Assembly: GCF_000177535.2 (NCBI RefSeq)
Contig: NC_015673.1
Coordinates: 1,798,001 to 1,862,000 of the forward strand
Direction of reading: 5' to 3'
Origin: Corynebacterium resistens DSM 45100
GTDB taxonomy: Bacteria > Actinomycetota > Actinomycetes > Mycobacteriales > Mycobacteriaceae
DNA length: 64,000 bases
The notes under the pieces are model-generated. The model saw only the letters and a list, made by a program, of their open reading frames with translations. It was not told the origin of the DNA and did no database searches. Positions 51,821 to 60,655 of this stretch are shown here, in pieces (within the stretch, counting starts at the first letter, position 1; each line of letters starts with the position of its first letter). A program made the position numbers and the translations under genes.

Positions 51821-52946
51821 CCAGCACGCACTGCTCAGCGCCTCGGGAGCACACCGATGGCTTGCCTGCCCGCCGTCGGCAACGCTGGAGGCCGGGCTAC
51901 CGGAGTCCACCTCGCAGGCTGCCGAGCAAGGAACCGCAGCTCACGAGCTCGCGGAGTGGAAGCTGCGCCGAGCACTCCATGACGCTCCGACCACGAAGCC
52001 GGTCTCGAGCTGGCATGACGAGGAGATGGATGCCCTGACGGATGACTACGTGGCCTTCGTTCAGGAACGGCTGCGTGATGTGCGGCAGGTGTGTGCTGAT
52101 CCGCAGGTGCTCATCGAGCAGCGCCTGGATTTCTCCCATGTGGTGCCGGGTGGGTTCGGTACCGGCGACTGCGTGATCATCGCCGAGCCCACGCTTCAGA
52201 TCATCGATTTGAAGTACGGCCAGGGTGTCATGGTCGAGGCCGAGCACAATCCGCAGCTCATGCTCTATGCCCTCGGAGCGTTGAACGCGTTCGGGTCGCT
52301 GTACGACATCAACGAAGTGGCGGTGACGATCTTCCAGCCGAGACGCTCGAACGTCTCAACCTGGAGGGCTCCGGTGGCCGAGCTAGAGGCGTGGGCGGAA
52401 CAGGTCGTCAAGCCTCGTGCCGCGCTGGCTGCCAGCGGGGATGGCGAGTTCGCTCCTGGTGAGTGGTGCCGGTTCTGCAAGCTCGCACCCACTTGCCGGA
52501 CGCGCGCCGAGGCGAACCTTGCGCTTGCCAAGTACGAGTTCGCACCCCCTGCCGAGTTCAGCGATGCCGAGATCGCACAGGTGTTGGCCCAGCTTCCGGA
52601 CCTGAAGGCGTGGGCTGCCGATGTGGAAGCGCACGCGCTGTCGCTGGCGGTGAACCAGGGCAAGACCTGGCCGGGGTTCAAGCTCGTCGAGGGCCGCTCG
52701 ATCCGCAAATACTCCGACGAGGCCGCTGTCGCCCAGACAGCTGAGGCAGCCGGTGTCGACGTGTGGGATCGCAAGCTCAAGACCATCACCGCGCTGGAGA
52801 AGCAGCTGGGCAAGAAGCGCTTTTCCGATCTCCTCGGGGACCTCGTGGTCAAACCCGCTGGTAAGCCCACGCTGGTGCCCGAGTCCGATAAGAGGCCCGC
52901 ACTGGAGATCCAGTCGGCAACAGATGAATTCACTGCAATCAAGTAA
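51813..52946 (+). CDS. DUF2800 protein, Cas4/RecB-like nuclease
   Basis: From the ATG at 51813 it has 377 residues. The N-terminal HALLSASGAHRWLACPPSATLE and EQGTAAHELAEWKL are typical of DUF2800/PD-(D/E)XK exonucleases. LQIIDLKYGQGVMVEA supplies the catalytic D-x-K core. The C-terminal cysteines in EWCRFCKLAPTCRTRAEAN resemble the Fe-S cluster site of Cas4/AddB-like nucleases. It probably processes DNA ends in phage recombination, together with the DUF2815 protein next to it. Confidence 0.88.
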   Translation: MPDQHALLSASGAHRWLACPPSATLEAGLPESTSQAAEQGTAAHELAEWKLRRALHDAPTTKPVSSWHDEEMDALTDDYVAFVQERLRDVRQVCADPQVLIEQRLDFSHVVPGGFGTGDCVIIAEPTLQIIDLKYGQGVMVEAEHNPQLMLYALGALNAFGSLYDINEVAVTIFQPRRSNVSTWRAPVAELEAWAEQVVKPRAALAASGDGEFAPGEWCRFCKLAPTCRTRAEANLALAKYEFAPPAEFSDAEIAQVLAQLPDLKAWAADVEAHALSLAVNQGKTWPGFKLVEGRSIRKYSDEAAVAQTAEAAGVDVWDRKLKTITALEKQLGKKRFSDLLGDLVVKPAGKPTLVPESDKRPALEIQSATDEFTAIK

Positions 52947-52971
52947 CGAACAAGAAAGTAGGTAAGACAAG

Positions 52972-53526
52972 ATGTCTGCAACAAATCCGACCCGTGTGGT
53001 CACCGGCGAAGTTCGCCTGTCCTACGCCAACATTTTCGAGGCAAAGTCCATCCAGGGCGGCAAGCCCAAGTACTCCGTGTCCCTGATCATCCCGAAGTCT
53101 GACACCGAGACCCTGGCCAAGATCGAGCGCGCCATCGACGCGGCGATCGACGCTGGGATTGGCAAGTTCGGTGGCAAGCGCCCGAACAAGGCCGCCTTGA
53201 AGCTCCCGCTGCGTGATGGTGATATCGAGCGCGATGATGAGGCTTATGCGAACGCGATGTTCGTCAACGCCAACTCGACCACCCCACCCCAGGTCGTGGG
53301 TACGGACCTGCAGCCGATCCTGGACGCCAACGAGGTCTACTCGGGCTGCTACGCGCGAGTGAGCATCAGCTTCTACGCGTTCAACACGAACGGCAACCGG
53401 GGTATCGCCTGCGGGCTGGGCAACATCCAGAAGCTGCGTGATGGCGAACCGCTCGGCGGCAACCGGATCAGCGCAGAGGCCGACTTCGGAGGCTTCGCAG
53501 CAGCCTCGGACGACTTCCTCAACTAG
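52972..53526 (+). CDS. DUF2815 protein (phage single-strand DNA-binding type)
   Basis: 184 residues beginning ATNPTRVVTGEVRLSYANIFEAKSIQGGKPKYSVSLIIPKSD, the standard DUF2815 start, with GCYARVSISFYAFNTNGNRGIACGLGNIQKLRDGEPLGG near the end. The family has an OB-like ssDNA-binding architecture and always neighbours DUF2800 and the phage DNA polymerase. GTAGGTAAGAC precedes the ATG. Confidence 0.92.
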   Translation: MSATNPTRVVTGEVRLSYANIFEAKSIQGGKPKYSVSLIIPKSDTETLAKIERAIDAAIDAGIGKFGGKRPNKAALKLPLRDGDIERDDEAYANAMFVNANSTTPPQVVGTDLQPILDANEVYSGCYARVSISFYAFNTNGNRGIACGLGNIQKLRDGEPLGGNRISAEADFGGFAAASDDFLN

Positions 53527-53543
53527 AAGAGCGGAGAAGCATC

Positions 53544-53753
53544 ATGAACGAGTGTTATTCAGCAGCGCTGTCCGCAAACACCACCACAGTCGTGGCACTG
53601 CTCGTTGGCGCTGTCCTCGGTCTCATCGTCATCAAGGTCTCCTCTGTGATTGCCGAACGGCGGGCAATCCGCCAGGATCGCAAGCGCATCGACAAGCTCA
53701 TGGCTGATACCGAGGCTGAGCTCGAGAAGTACCGCGCTGACCACGACCGCTAA
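53544..53753 (+). CDS. Small membrane protein of the phage operon
   Basis: 69 residues with one membrane helix (TTVVALLVGAVLGLIVIKV, ~13-31) and a charged C-terminal amphipathic helix (RRAIRQDRKRIDKLMADTEAELEKYRADHDR). AGCGGAGAAGC precedes the ATG, 14 bases after DUF2815. Function unknown; membrane tether or superinfection factor are guesses. Confidence 0.65.
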   Translation: MNECYSAALSANTTTVVALLVGAVLGLIVIKVSSVIAERRAIRQDRKRIDKLMADTEAELEKYRADHDR

Positions 53754-53763
53754 CCCTTCACCC

Positions 53764-53814
53764 GTGCTGGGAGGACACCACGCCCACTTCCGGGAGGTGG
53801 TCTCCTCCCAGCAC
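53764..53814 (+). terminator. Strong hairpin between membrane protein and DNA polymerase
   Basis: 18-bp arms (GTGCTGGGAGGACACCAC / GTGGTCTCCTCCCAGCAC) with one mismatch and a 15-base loop, followed by CCATTGTTTTCT. It could terminate or process the transcript and so lower polymerase expression. Confidence 0.7.
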
Positions 53815-53840
53815 CCATTGTTTTCTAGGAGCTGTCGCGC

Positions 53841-55802
53841 ATGCGTGAACTCTTCATTGACATCGAGACCTTCTCACCGGTGAACCTGGCGAATTCCGGG
53901 GTGTACCCCTACGCCGACCACGACGGCTTCGAGCTCCTGCTGTTCGGTTACTCGATCGACGGCGGCCCGGTCGAGGTCGTCGATCTCGCCAACGGACACC
54001 AGCTGCCCGAGAAGGTGCTGTCCGCACTGGTTGACCCGCTCGTAGTGAAGTGGGCGTTCAACGCCACGTTCGAGCGCATCTGCCTTTCAAGCTGGCTCGC
54101 CCGACAGTACCCGGAGCTCATGGCGGGCCGCAGATTTCTCAATCCTGCGCAGTGGCGCTGCACCATGGTCTGGAGCGCATACCTCGGCCTGCCGATGAGC
54201 CTGGACCAGGTCGCCACCGTCCTTCACCTGCCGGTACGCAAAGACAGTGCAGGTAAGAAACTCATCCGCCAGTTCTGCACCCCGGGCACACCCAGCGTCT
54301 TCAACCTGGGCGGGATGCGCAACCCGCCTGCGTCCGACCCGGACGGGTGGGAGCAGTTCATCTCCTACAACCGGCGCGACGTCGAGGTGGAGCTCGCGAT
54401 CCACGACAGGCTGGCTGACTTCCCGCTCCCAGCGTCCGAGTGGGACACCTACGCCCTCGACCAGAACGTCAACGACACCGGCATCCGGCTCGACCGGGTA
54501 CTCGTGGATCACGCGGTGGCATGCGACCGGCAGCACCGCGCCACCACGCTTGCCCGGGCACAAGAGCTCACGGGACTGGAGAATCCGAACTCACCGATCC
54601 AGCTCAAGGACTGGCTCGCCGCTCACGGCGCGCCCTTGCAGTCACTGACGAAAGACGAAGTCGCCGCCGCGCTCGACACCGCTACCGGCCAGGTGCGTGA
54701 GGTCCTCTTGCTGCGCGGTGAGCTTGCGAAGTCGTCGGTGAAGAAGTACGAGGCGATGCAGCACGTGACAGGTCGTGATGGGCGCGGACGAGGGTTCCTC
54801 CAGTTCTACGGGGCAGGACGCACCGGACGTTTCGCTGGCCGCCTCGTCCAAGTCCAAAACCTGCCCCGCAACTACCTACCAGACCTGGCCGAGGCCAGAA
54901 GCCTCGTGAGGACCGGAAACTATGATGCGGTCGAGCTGCTCTACGACTCCGTACCCGACACCCTCTCGCAGCTCATCCGCACGGCGTTCATCCCCGCCGA
55001 CGGGCACCGGTTCGTGGTGGCCGACTTCTCCGCGATCGAGGCGCGGGTCATCGCGTGGCTTGCAGGCGAGGCCACCACGCTTGAGGCCTTCCGTGACGGG
55101 AAGGATTTGTACTGCGAGACCGCGAGCCGCATGTTCGGGGTCCCCGTCGACAAGCACGGAGCCAACGCCGAGCTGCGTCAGAAGGGCAAGATCGCAGTGC
55201 TCGCCTGTGGCTATCAAGGCGGCGTCGGTGCCCTGAAAGCCATGGGGGCGCTGCGGATGGGGCTCGCCGAGTCCGAGCTCCAGCCGCTGGTCGACGCGTG
55301 GCGGGCAGCCAACCCGAACGTCGTGCAGCTGTGGGCCGACATCAACGCCGCCGCCATCGAGGCCATCTCTACCCGCCTGCCGACCAGTGTTGGTGCGCTG
55401 ACCTTCACCGTGGAATCCGGGATCATGTTCATCCGCCTGCCCTCCGGACGCCGCCTGGCCTACGTCAAACCCAAGCTGGGTGAGAACAGGTTCGGTGGCA
55501 CTGCCATCACGCACGAGGGCATCACGACGGGTCGAAAGTGGGGCCAGTTGGAAACCTACGGTGGGAAACTCACCGAGAACATCGTCCAAGCCGTCGCCCG
55601 AGACCTGCTCACTTTCGGCATGCACCAGGTCGATCGCGCTGGGCACAGGATCGTCATGCACGTCCACGACGAGATCGTGGTGGAGACCGCCACGGCCACC
55701 GTGGACGAGATCTGCAAACTGATGGCCATTACGCCTGACTGGGCAGCGGGGTTGCCGCTAGCGGCAGACGGGTACGCGTGTGATTTCTACATGAAGGACT
55801 GA
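53841..55802 (+). CDS. Phage family A DNA polymerase with 3'-5' exonuclease
   Basis: 653 residues. The N-terminal DnaQ-like exonuclease starts LFIDIETFSPVNL (ExoI, DIE). The polymerase domain has motif A VVADFSAIEARVIAWLAGE (Asp395), motif B QKGKIAVLACGYQGG and motif C MHVHDEIV (Asp610). It replicates the phage genome. The polymerase is short and lacks the 5'-nuclease, as usual for phage PolA. Confidence 0.95.
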   Translation: MRELFIDIETFSPVNLANSGVYPYADHDGFELLLFGYSIDGGPVEVVDLANGHQLPEKVLSALVDPLVVKWAFNATFERICLSSWLARQYPELMAGRRFLNPAQWRCTMVWSAYLGLPMSLDQVATVLHLPVRKDSAGKKLIRQFCTPGTPSVFNLGGMRNPPASDPDGWEQFISYNRRDVEVELAIHDRLADFPLPASEWDTYALDQNVNDTGIRLDRVLVDHAVACDRQHRATTLARAQELTGLENPNSPIQLKDWLAAHGAPLQSLTKDEVAAALDTATGQVREVLLLRGELAKSSVKKYEAMQHVTGRDGRGRGFLQFYGAGRTGRFAGRLVQVQNLPRNYLPDLAEARSLVRTGNYDAVELLYDSVPDTLSQLIRTAFIPADGHRFVVADFSAIEARVIAWLAGEATTLEAFRDGKDLYCETASRMFGVPVDKHGANAELRQKGKIAVLACGYQGGVGALKAMGALRMGLAESELQPLVDAWRAANPNVVQLWADINAAAIEAISTRLPTSVGALTFTVESGIMFIRLPSGRRLAYVKPKLGENRFGGTAITHEGITTGRKWGQLETYGGKLTENIVQAVARDLLTFGMHQVDRAGHRIVMHVHDEIVVETATATVDEICKLMAITPDWAAGLPLAADGYACDFYMKD

Positions 55803-56611
55803 TATTGCTGGGCGGAATCGAGGCGACGATGGACATAGGAGAACAAGCTGAAGGCATCGAGGAAGTCATGTTTACCTTCCTCACTACCTAGTCGGGTTTT
55901 GTGAGCGCGGGGATTGCGATAGTGCCCGTGGATCCCTATAAGCAGGTTCTTAGAACCCTTGTGCTCTGATTTTTCCGACTCCGTGGAAAAGCTATTAATC
56001 ACGAGCTTAGGGGCAGAATTGTTTGTTCCCAAAGCTGCGTCGAACAACTCCTGACCATCGTCTGTCAAGCTAGTAAGGATGCGGATGCGGTCAGGGATCG
56101 ACTTGGCTGCCTCGGATATCGCGTGGAACAGAGACTCCGCGATCAGTTCTTGGCTGCAATACTCCATTAGGCGTTCGTGGGTACCGCGCCGCTGAAGTTC
56201 CTCCACGAGAGAGCTGGTGAGACGCTCGATATCATCGAATGTGCGTGCCGCCTCAGCGAGTTGGGTCAACTCGCCAGCATCGTCGATATGCCATCCTTCG
56301 GTCGCCAGCACCTTGTTGAGCAAGCGGCGCAAATCATTCCAACGCTGACGATCGGTGGTATGCCGTGCCGGGCTCATCGCAGTCGTTATGAACTCACGAG
56401 TGAGTTGACCTGCTTGCGCTGCGGACATTCCTTCCGTAAGCGCGCCAAACAGTCCTTCTCGCTTACTCCCGGCAACACGCGGTGGCGCACCAATGTCGAG
56501 GAGAAGCTCGTCGATTTGGCTTCCGCTTAGGCCCGGCAAATCGGTACTTGCCAGGACATTCGCAATACTGCGGATAGTCGAGCGTTGGGAGAAAGAATCG
56601 GACTGCATCAC
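55787..56611 (-). CDS. TIGR02391 family HEPN protein (probable abortive-infection cargo)
   Basis: The 274-residue protein lies antisense within the phage operon, its stop overlapping the polymerase gene end by 16 bases. The C-terminal ~120 residues match TIGR02391 (Ymh-type): CSQELIAESLFHAISEAAKSI, DGQELFDAALG, and the HYRNPRAH motif with R232 and H237, the RX4H active site of HEPN RNases. The N-terminal part (helical, ~1-140) could be a sensor. Its opposite direction and lower GC than neighbours suggest a later-acquired moron gene. Confidence 0.85.
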   Translation of the reverse strand: MMQSDSFSQRSTIRSIANVLASTDLPGLSGSQIDELLLDIGAPPRVAGSKREGLFGALTEGMSAAQAGQLTREFITTAMSPARHTTDRQRWNDLRRLLNKVLATEGWHIDDAGELTQLAEAARTFDDIERLTSSLVEELQRRGTHERLMEYCSQELIAESLFHAISEAAKSIPDRIRILTSLTDDGQELFDAALGTNNSAPKLVINSFSTESEKSEHKGSKNLLIGIHGHYRNPRAHKTRLGSEEGKHDFLDAFSLFSYVHRRLDSAQQYQSFM

Positions 56612-56771
56612 CGCTCCAGCTTCTCATGTGAGCGAGTGGCCTGAGTATTTCAGCAAGACCCGGGTGTCCGGATTCTTGCGCGCTCAGGGGCGTATGCGTG
56701 AGAGCCCGACGCGGCCGCACCCGTGGCTTGCTGGAATTCACGTCAATCCTGGCTCTTAGAAGGAGCCAGTC

Positions 56772-57539
56772 ATGGCTACGAGAGATCTTCAGGTATTCAC
56801 CAACGATGCCTTTGGAACGATCCGAACTGTCGAGCATGAGGACAAGGTGTATTTCTGTGGCCGTGATGTGGTCACGGCGCTTGGATACACCAATACCAGC
56901 AAGGCGATTCAGGATCATTGCCGTGGGGTTCCGTTTCGTTACCCCATCGTCGATGCGCTCGGGCGCACTCAAGAAGCCAGGTTCATCACCGAAGGTGACC
57001 TGTACCGGCTCATCTTCTCCTCCAAGCTCCCCGCAGCCCAGGACTTCGAAGCCTGGGTTGTCGACGAGGTCCTCCCCACGATCCGCCGCCACGGCGTGTA
57101 CGCCATCGACGAGCTGTTGGACAACGACGAGTTCCTCGAGCGTGCCATCGTCCAGCTTCGCTCCGAGCGAGCCAAGCGACTAGCGGCCGAGCAAGCCCTG
57201 CTCGAGGCCGCCCCGAAGGTCTCCTACTACGACGTGGTGCTGCAGTCGGATTCCCTGCTGACCATCACGGAGATCGCCAAGGACTATGGGCTGTCAGCGA
57301 AGAAGCTGAACTTGCTGCTGCACGACGCCGGGGTGCAGTTCAGGCAGTCCGGCCGCTGGTTCCTCTACGCCCGGTTCGCCGAGCAGGGCTACACGCAGTC
57401 CAAGACCCACGAATACGACGAGGGCAAGACCCGCACGCACATGTACTGGACCCAAAAGGGCCGTTTGTTCGTCTACGACTTGTTGAAGAACCAGTTCGGC
57501 CTGCTGCCGGTCATCGAACAGGACGGCGGTGCGGCATGA
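56772..57539 (+). CDS. Phage antirepressor (BRO-N plus KilA-C type domains)
   Basis: 255 residues. The N-terminal BRO domain is FTNDAFGTIRTVEHEDKVYFCGRDVVTALGYTNTSKAIQDHC and FITEGDLYRLIFSSKLPAAQDFEAWVVDEVLPTIRRHG. The C-terminal KilA-C/ANT domain is LTITEIAKDYGLSAKKLNLLLHDAGVQFRQSGRWFLY. Such proteins control lysogeny by interfering with repressors. AGAAGGAG lies ahead of the ATG. The stop overlaps the next start. Confidence 0.92.
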   Translation: MATRDLQVFTNDAFGTIRTVEHEDKVYFCGRDVVTALGYTNTSKAIQDHCRGVPFRYPIVDALGRTQEARFITEGDLYRLIFSSKLPAAQDFEAWVVDEVLPTIRRHGVYAIDELLDNDEFLERAIVQLRSERAKRLAAEQALLEAAPKVSYYDVVLQSDSLLTITEIAKDYGLSAKKLNLLLHDAGVQFRQSGRWFLYARFAEQGYTQSKTHEYDEGKTRTHMYWTQKGRLFVYDLLKNQFGLLPVIEQDGGAA

Positions 57540-57979
57540 CGACGACTGCTCTCACCACCGACCTGGGTTTCTCGCCCCACAACACGGAGGGCTACCCAGA
57601 TCCCACCGCGTTCACAGCGCTGAAGAATCTCCAGCGCGCCGAGTACGGCTACCGGCCCTTGGTCTACATCTGCTCGCCGTACTCCGGTGACACAGAGAAC
57701 AACGTGGGGCTGGCTCGCGCGTTGTGTGCTCACGCGGTGGCCCAGAACAAAATCCCACTAGCCCCGCACCTGCTGTTCCCGCAGTTCATGGACGACACCG
57801 ACGCGAGCGACCGCGAGCTGGCGATGTTTTTCAACCGAATTCTTTTGAGCAAGTGCGAGGCGATCTGGGTCTACACGGCCCGTGTCTCGGCAGGGATGCG
57901 CGCCGAGATCGAATGGGCCCACCACCTCGAGCTGCCGATCACCTATTTCGACGCCGACTTTGAGGAGGTCACCCTATGA
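57536..57979 (+). CDS. DUF4406/DUF7768-type nucleoside deoxyribosyltransferase-like protein
   Basis: 147 residues: VYICSPYSGDTENNVGLARALCAHAVAQNKIPLAPHLLFPQFMDD, then ISAGMRAEIEWAHHLELPITYFD (VSAGM in the sequence). The fold resembles nucleoside 2-deoxyribosyltransferases, with the conserved Asn-rich start and the SAGMxxEI active-site segment. In phages it may alter or salvage nucleotides. It overlaps both neighbouring genes in ATGA fashion. Confidence 0.85.
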   Translation: MTTTALTTDLGFSPHNTEGYPDPTAFTALKNLQRAEYGYRPLVYICSPYSGDTENNVGLARALCAHAVAQNKIPLAPHLLFPQFMDDTDASDRELAMFFNRILLSKCEAIWVYTARVSAGMRAEIEWAHHLELPITYFDADFEEVTL

Positions 57980-60240
57980 AGGCGATGACGATGTTCACCG
58001 CGCAGGTGGCAAGCCAGCAAAATAACGCCCACTACCCGAACCCGCACATCGTGACCACGGCAGCCGACCTGGAGGCGGTTACGCGGTTGGATCATGTGGT
58101 TGCCGAGTACGTGGGTGGCAGGCGCTCGGCTGGCAGTTTCGTGACCTCGAACTGCCTGGTCATGGACGTCGACAACTCCCACACCGAGAACCAGGCCACA
58201 TGGGTCACCCCGGAGTCGCTGACGCAGCGGCTGCCGGGTGTGGCGTTGATGACCGCCACCAGCAGGAACCACCAAAAGGCGAAAGGTGCCCAGTCGGCAA
58301 GACCCCGCTTCCACGTCTACTTCCCAATTAACCCCGTGGCTGATGCTGACGCCTATGCGGGGCTGAAAAAGCAGCTCGCCGCCCGGTTTGAGTTCTTCGA
58401 CCCTAACGCGATCGACGCAGGCCGGTTCATCTACGGCCATGATGATCCGAGTGTCACCGTGGTCGAGGGTGAACGCACCATCGACGCCTGGCTTGCCGAC
58501 GCGGTCGATGAGGACGTGTTCGCCCAGTGGGATGACGCCACCCAGTCCATCGAGGAAGGCTCCCGGAATGCGACGTTGTCGAGGTTTGCTGGCAGGCTGC
58601 TGATTCGCCTCGGCACGACTGATGAGGCGCGCGACTTGTTTGACCGTAAGGCCGCCCGCTGCAACCCGCCGCTGCCCGAGGCGGAGGTGGAGGCGATCTG
58701 GCGGTCGGCCACCCGGTTCGCCAAGACGGTCGAGAACCAGCCCGGGTATGTGCCACCAGAGGATTTTGAGGCGAGCCTGGATTCTGTACGACCCGCCGAT
58801 TACAGCGACGTCGGCCAAGCCCACGCCCTAGCCAAGGCGTACCCGGACTCGCTGCGCTACTCGGAGGCCACCGACTGGCTCGTCTATTACGACGGTGTCT
58901 GGTACGAATCCGCTCCCGCAGCCCAAGCCGTCGCCCAGGAGCTCACCGAACGCCAACTGGCCGAGGCCCACGAGCTGCTCGAAGACGCCAAAGACCAGCT
59001 CGCCGCCACGGGGGCTGCCATGTTGTTGGCGTCGATGTCGAAGGCGAAAGCCCAGGCCATGTTCAACGCCGCCCAGCAGAAGGCGTTCGCCGCGTTCGAG
59101 GACGCGAAAACCTATGCGGCCTACGCTCTCAAACGCCGCGAATCGCGCGGGATCACCAACTGCCTGAAAGAAGCCCGCCCCATGCTGCTGACCACCCCTG
59201 AGCAGCTGGATGCAGACCCGTATCTGCTCAACACCCCATCAGGTACCTACGATCTGCGCCACGGAGCCGCATCGCGCCGCGATCATGACCCGGCGGATCT
59301 GGTGACTAAGCAGACCAGCCTCGACCCTGGCACCGACGGGGCGCACCTGTGGCAGGAAGCCCTCGAGGTGTTCTTCCAGGGCGATGCTGAGCTCATCGCC
59401 TACGTGCAGCGCATCGTCGGTTTGGCTGCGATCGGGCAAGTGTTCGTCGAGGCCCTCGTTATCGCTTACGAGGATGGTCGTAACGGCAAATCGACGTTCT
59501 GGAACACGATCGCGAGGGTGCTGGGCACCTACGCGGGCAACATGAGTGCTGATGTGCTCACGATCGGTGGGATGCGCAACGTTAAACCGGAGCTGGCTGA
59601 GGCCAAAGGCAAACGCCTCATCATTTCCGCCGAGTCCGAAGAGGGCGTGCGCATGTCCACCTCCGTGGTCAAGCAGCTGGCCTCCACCGATCAGATCTAC
59701 GCGGAGAAGAAGTACAAGGCACCGTTTGCCTTCACCCCATCGCACACCTTGATTCTCTACACGAACCATCTGCCCAGGGTGGGTGCGATGGATGCGGGCA
59801 TCTGGCGCAGGCTCATCGTCATCCCCTTCGAGGCGAAGATCGAAGGCGCATCCGACATCAAGAACTATGCCGACTACCTCTACACGCAGGCAGGCGGGGC
59901 GATCCTGGCCTGGATTATGGAGGGCGCGCGCCTCATCCACGCCGAGGACTACCACCTCAAGGCTCCCGCCCGCGTGGTGGAGGCATCAGCGGCGTATCGG
60001 GAAGAGAACAACTGGTTCGCTCAGTTCCTTGACGCCAACTGCGACCTTGACCCGGGGCTGTCGGAACGGGCCGGGGATTTGTATCAGGCCTATCGGGCGT
60101 GGGCGATGTCGACCTCCGGGTGGGCGCGTCCCATGGTCGATTTCAACGCCACCGTCGAACACCACGGCTTCACACGTAAAAGGACGATGCACGGCATGTT
60201 CGTCCACGGTTTGGCCTTGAAGAACGAGTTCGACAACTAA
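57976..60240 (+). CDS. Phage replicative primase-helicase (D5/P4 type, SF3 ATPase)
   Basis: 754 residues. The N-terminal primase-polymerase-like domain has the acidic motif CLVMDVDNSH and the RPRFHVYFPI motif (~1-170), followed by a primase C-terminal helical domain (~180-270). A D5_N region contains QLDADPYLLNTPSGTYDLR. The helicase has Walker A GRNGKST (501-507), motif B FEAKIEG-like strands and sensor LILYTNHLPRVGAMDAGIWRR. It unwinds and primes at the phage origin, likely the inverted repeat immediately downstream. Confidence 0.93.
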   Translation: MKAMTMFTAQVASQQNNAHYPNPHIVTTAADLEAVTRLDHVVAEYVGGRRSAGSFVTSNCLVMDVDNSHTENQATWVTPESLTQRLPGVALMTATSRNHQKAKGAQSARPRFHVYFPINPVADADAYAGLKKQLAARFEFFDPNAIDAGRFIYGHDDPSVTVVEGERTIDAWLADAVDEDVFAQWDDATQSIEEGSRNATLSRFAGRLLIRLGTTDEARDLFDRKAARCNPPLPEAEVEAIWRSATRFAKTVENQPGYVPPEDFEASLDSVRPADYSDVGQAHALAKAYPDSLRYSEATDWLVYYDGVWYESAPAAQAVAQELTERQLAEAHELLEDAKDQLAATGAAMLLASMSKAKAQAMFNAAQQKAFAAFEDAKTYAAYALKRRESRGITNCLKEARPMLLTTPEQLDADPYLLNTPSGTYDLRHGAASRRDHDPADLVTKQTSLDPGTDGAHLWQEALEVFFQGDAELIAYVQRIVGLAAIGQVFVEALVIAYEDGRNGKSTFWNTIARVLGTYAGNMSADVLTIGGMRNVKPELAEAKGKRLIISAESEEGVRMSTSVVKQLASTDQIYAEKKYKAPFAFTPSHTLILYTNHLPRVGAMDAGIWRRLIVIPFEAKIEGASDIKNYADYLYTQAGGAILAWIMEGARLIHAEDYHLKAPARVVEASAAYREENNWFAQFLDANCDLDPGLSERAGDLYQAYRAWAMSTSGWARPMVDFNATVEHHGFTRKRTMHGMFVHGLALKNEFDN

Positions 60241-60247
60241 GACAGAC

Positions 60248-60355
60248 GGGCCTTATGACGACCTATGACGACCCATATGTGAGTTTGCTATAGGGCAGAA
60301 AATATAGCCCTTAGGAAAAGTCCATATCGCATCGTCATAGGTCGTCATGGGCCTC
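60248..60355. other. Probable phage replication origin: inverted repeats around AT-rich core
   Basis: The 17-base ATGACGACCTATGACGA (60255-60271) recurs as its perfect reverse complement at 60332-60348. Each arm holds two ATGACGA units ten bases apart. The ~60-base centre is AT-rich and contains an inner dyad AGGGC...GCCCT (60292-60312). The site directly follows the primase-helicase stop, typical for an origin read by SF3 helicase initiators. Confidence 0.65.
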
Positions 60356-60376
60356 TCACACGAGAGGACATGAACC

Positions 60377-60655
60377 ATGAACGAGCACGCAATCGAACAA
60401 CACTTGAAGCAAGCCGTTGAGGCGATCGGCGGGATCTGCTGGAAATTCACCAGCCCCGGTACCGCAGGGGTTCCAGACCGCATCTGCATCCACCGTGGAC
60501 GCGTCATCTTCGTCGAACTCAAAGCACCCGGACGCCTCCCACGCCCCATCCAACGCCGCCGCATCCAGCAACTCACAGACCACGGCATGGACGTAGTCGT
60601 CGTCGACAGCGTCGAAGGCACAAAGGAGGTGGCTGATGCGCTACGAGCCGCATGA
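60377..60655 (+). CDS. VRR-NUC domain nuclease
   Basis: 92-residue stand-alone VRR-NUC: EHAIEQHLKQAVEAIGGICWKFTSPGTAGVPDRICIHRGRVIFVELKAPGRLPRPIQ. The catalytic PD-(D/E)xK residues are D in VPDRI and E-x-K in VELKAP. Phage versions act as Holliday-junction or flap nucleases together with the adjacent SNF2 helicase. It overlaps the helicase gene by 20 bases. Confidence 0.93.
   Translation: MNEHAIEQHLKQAVEAIGGICWKFTSPGTAGVPDRICIHRGRVIFVELKAPGRLPRPIQRRRIQQLTDHGMDVVVVDSVEGTKEVADALRAA

Noticed and set aside
57943..58824. 293-codon minus frame opposite the primase gene
   Set aside because: Antisense of the primase-polymerase domain, which has clear motifs on the plus strand.
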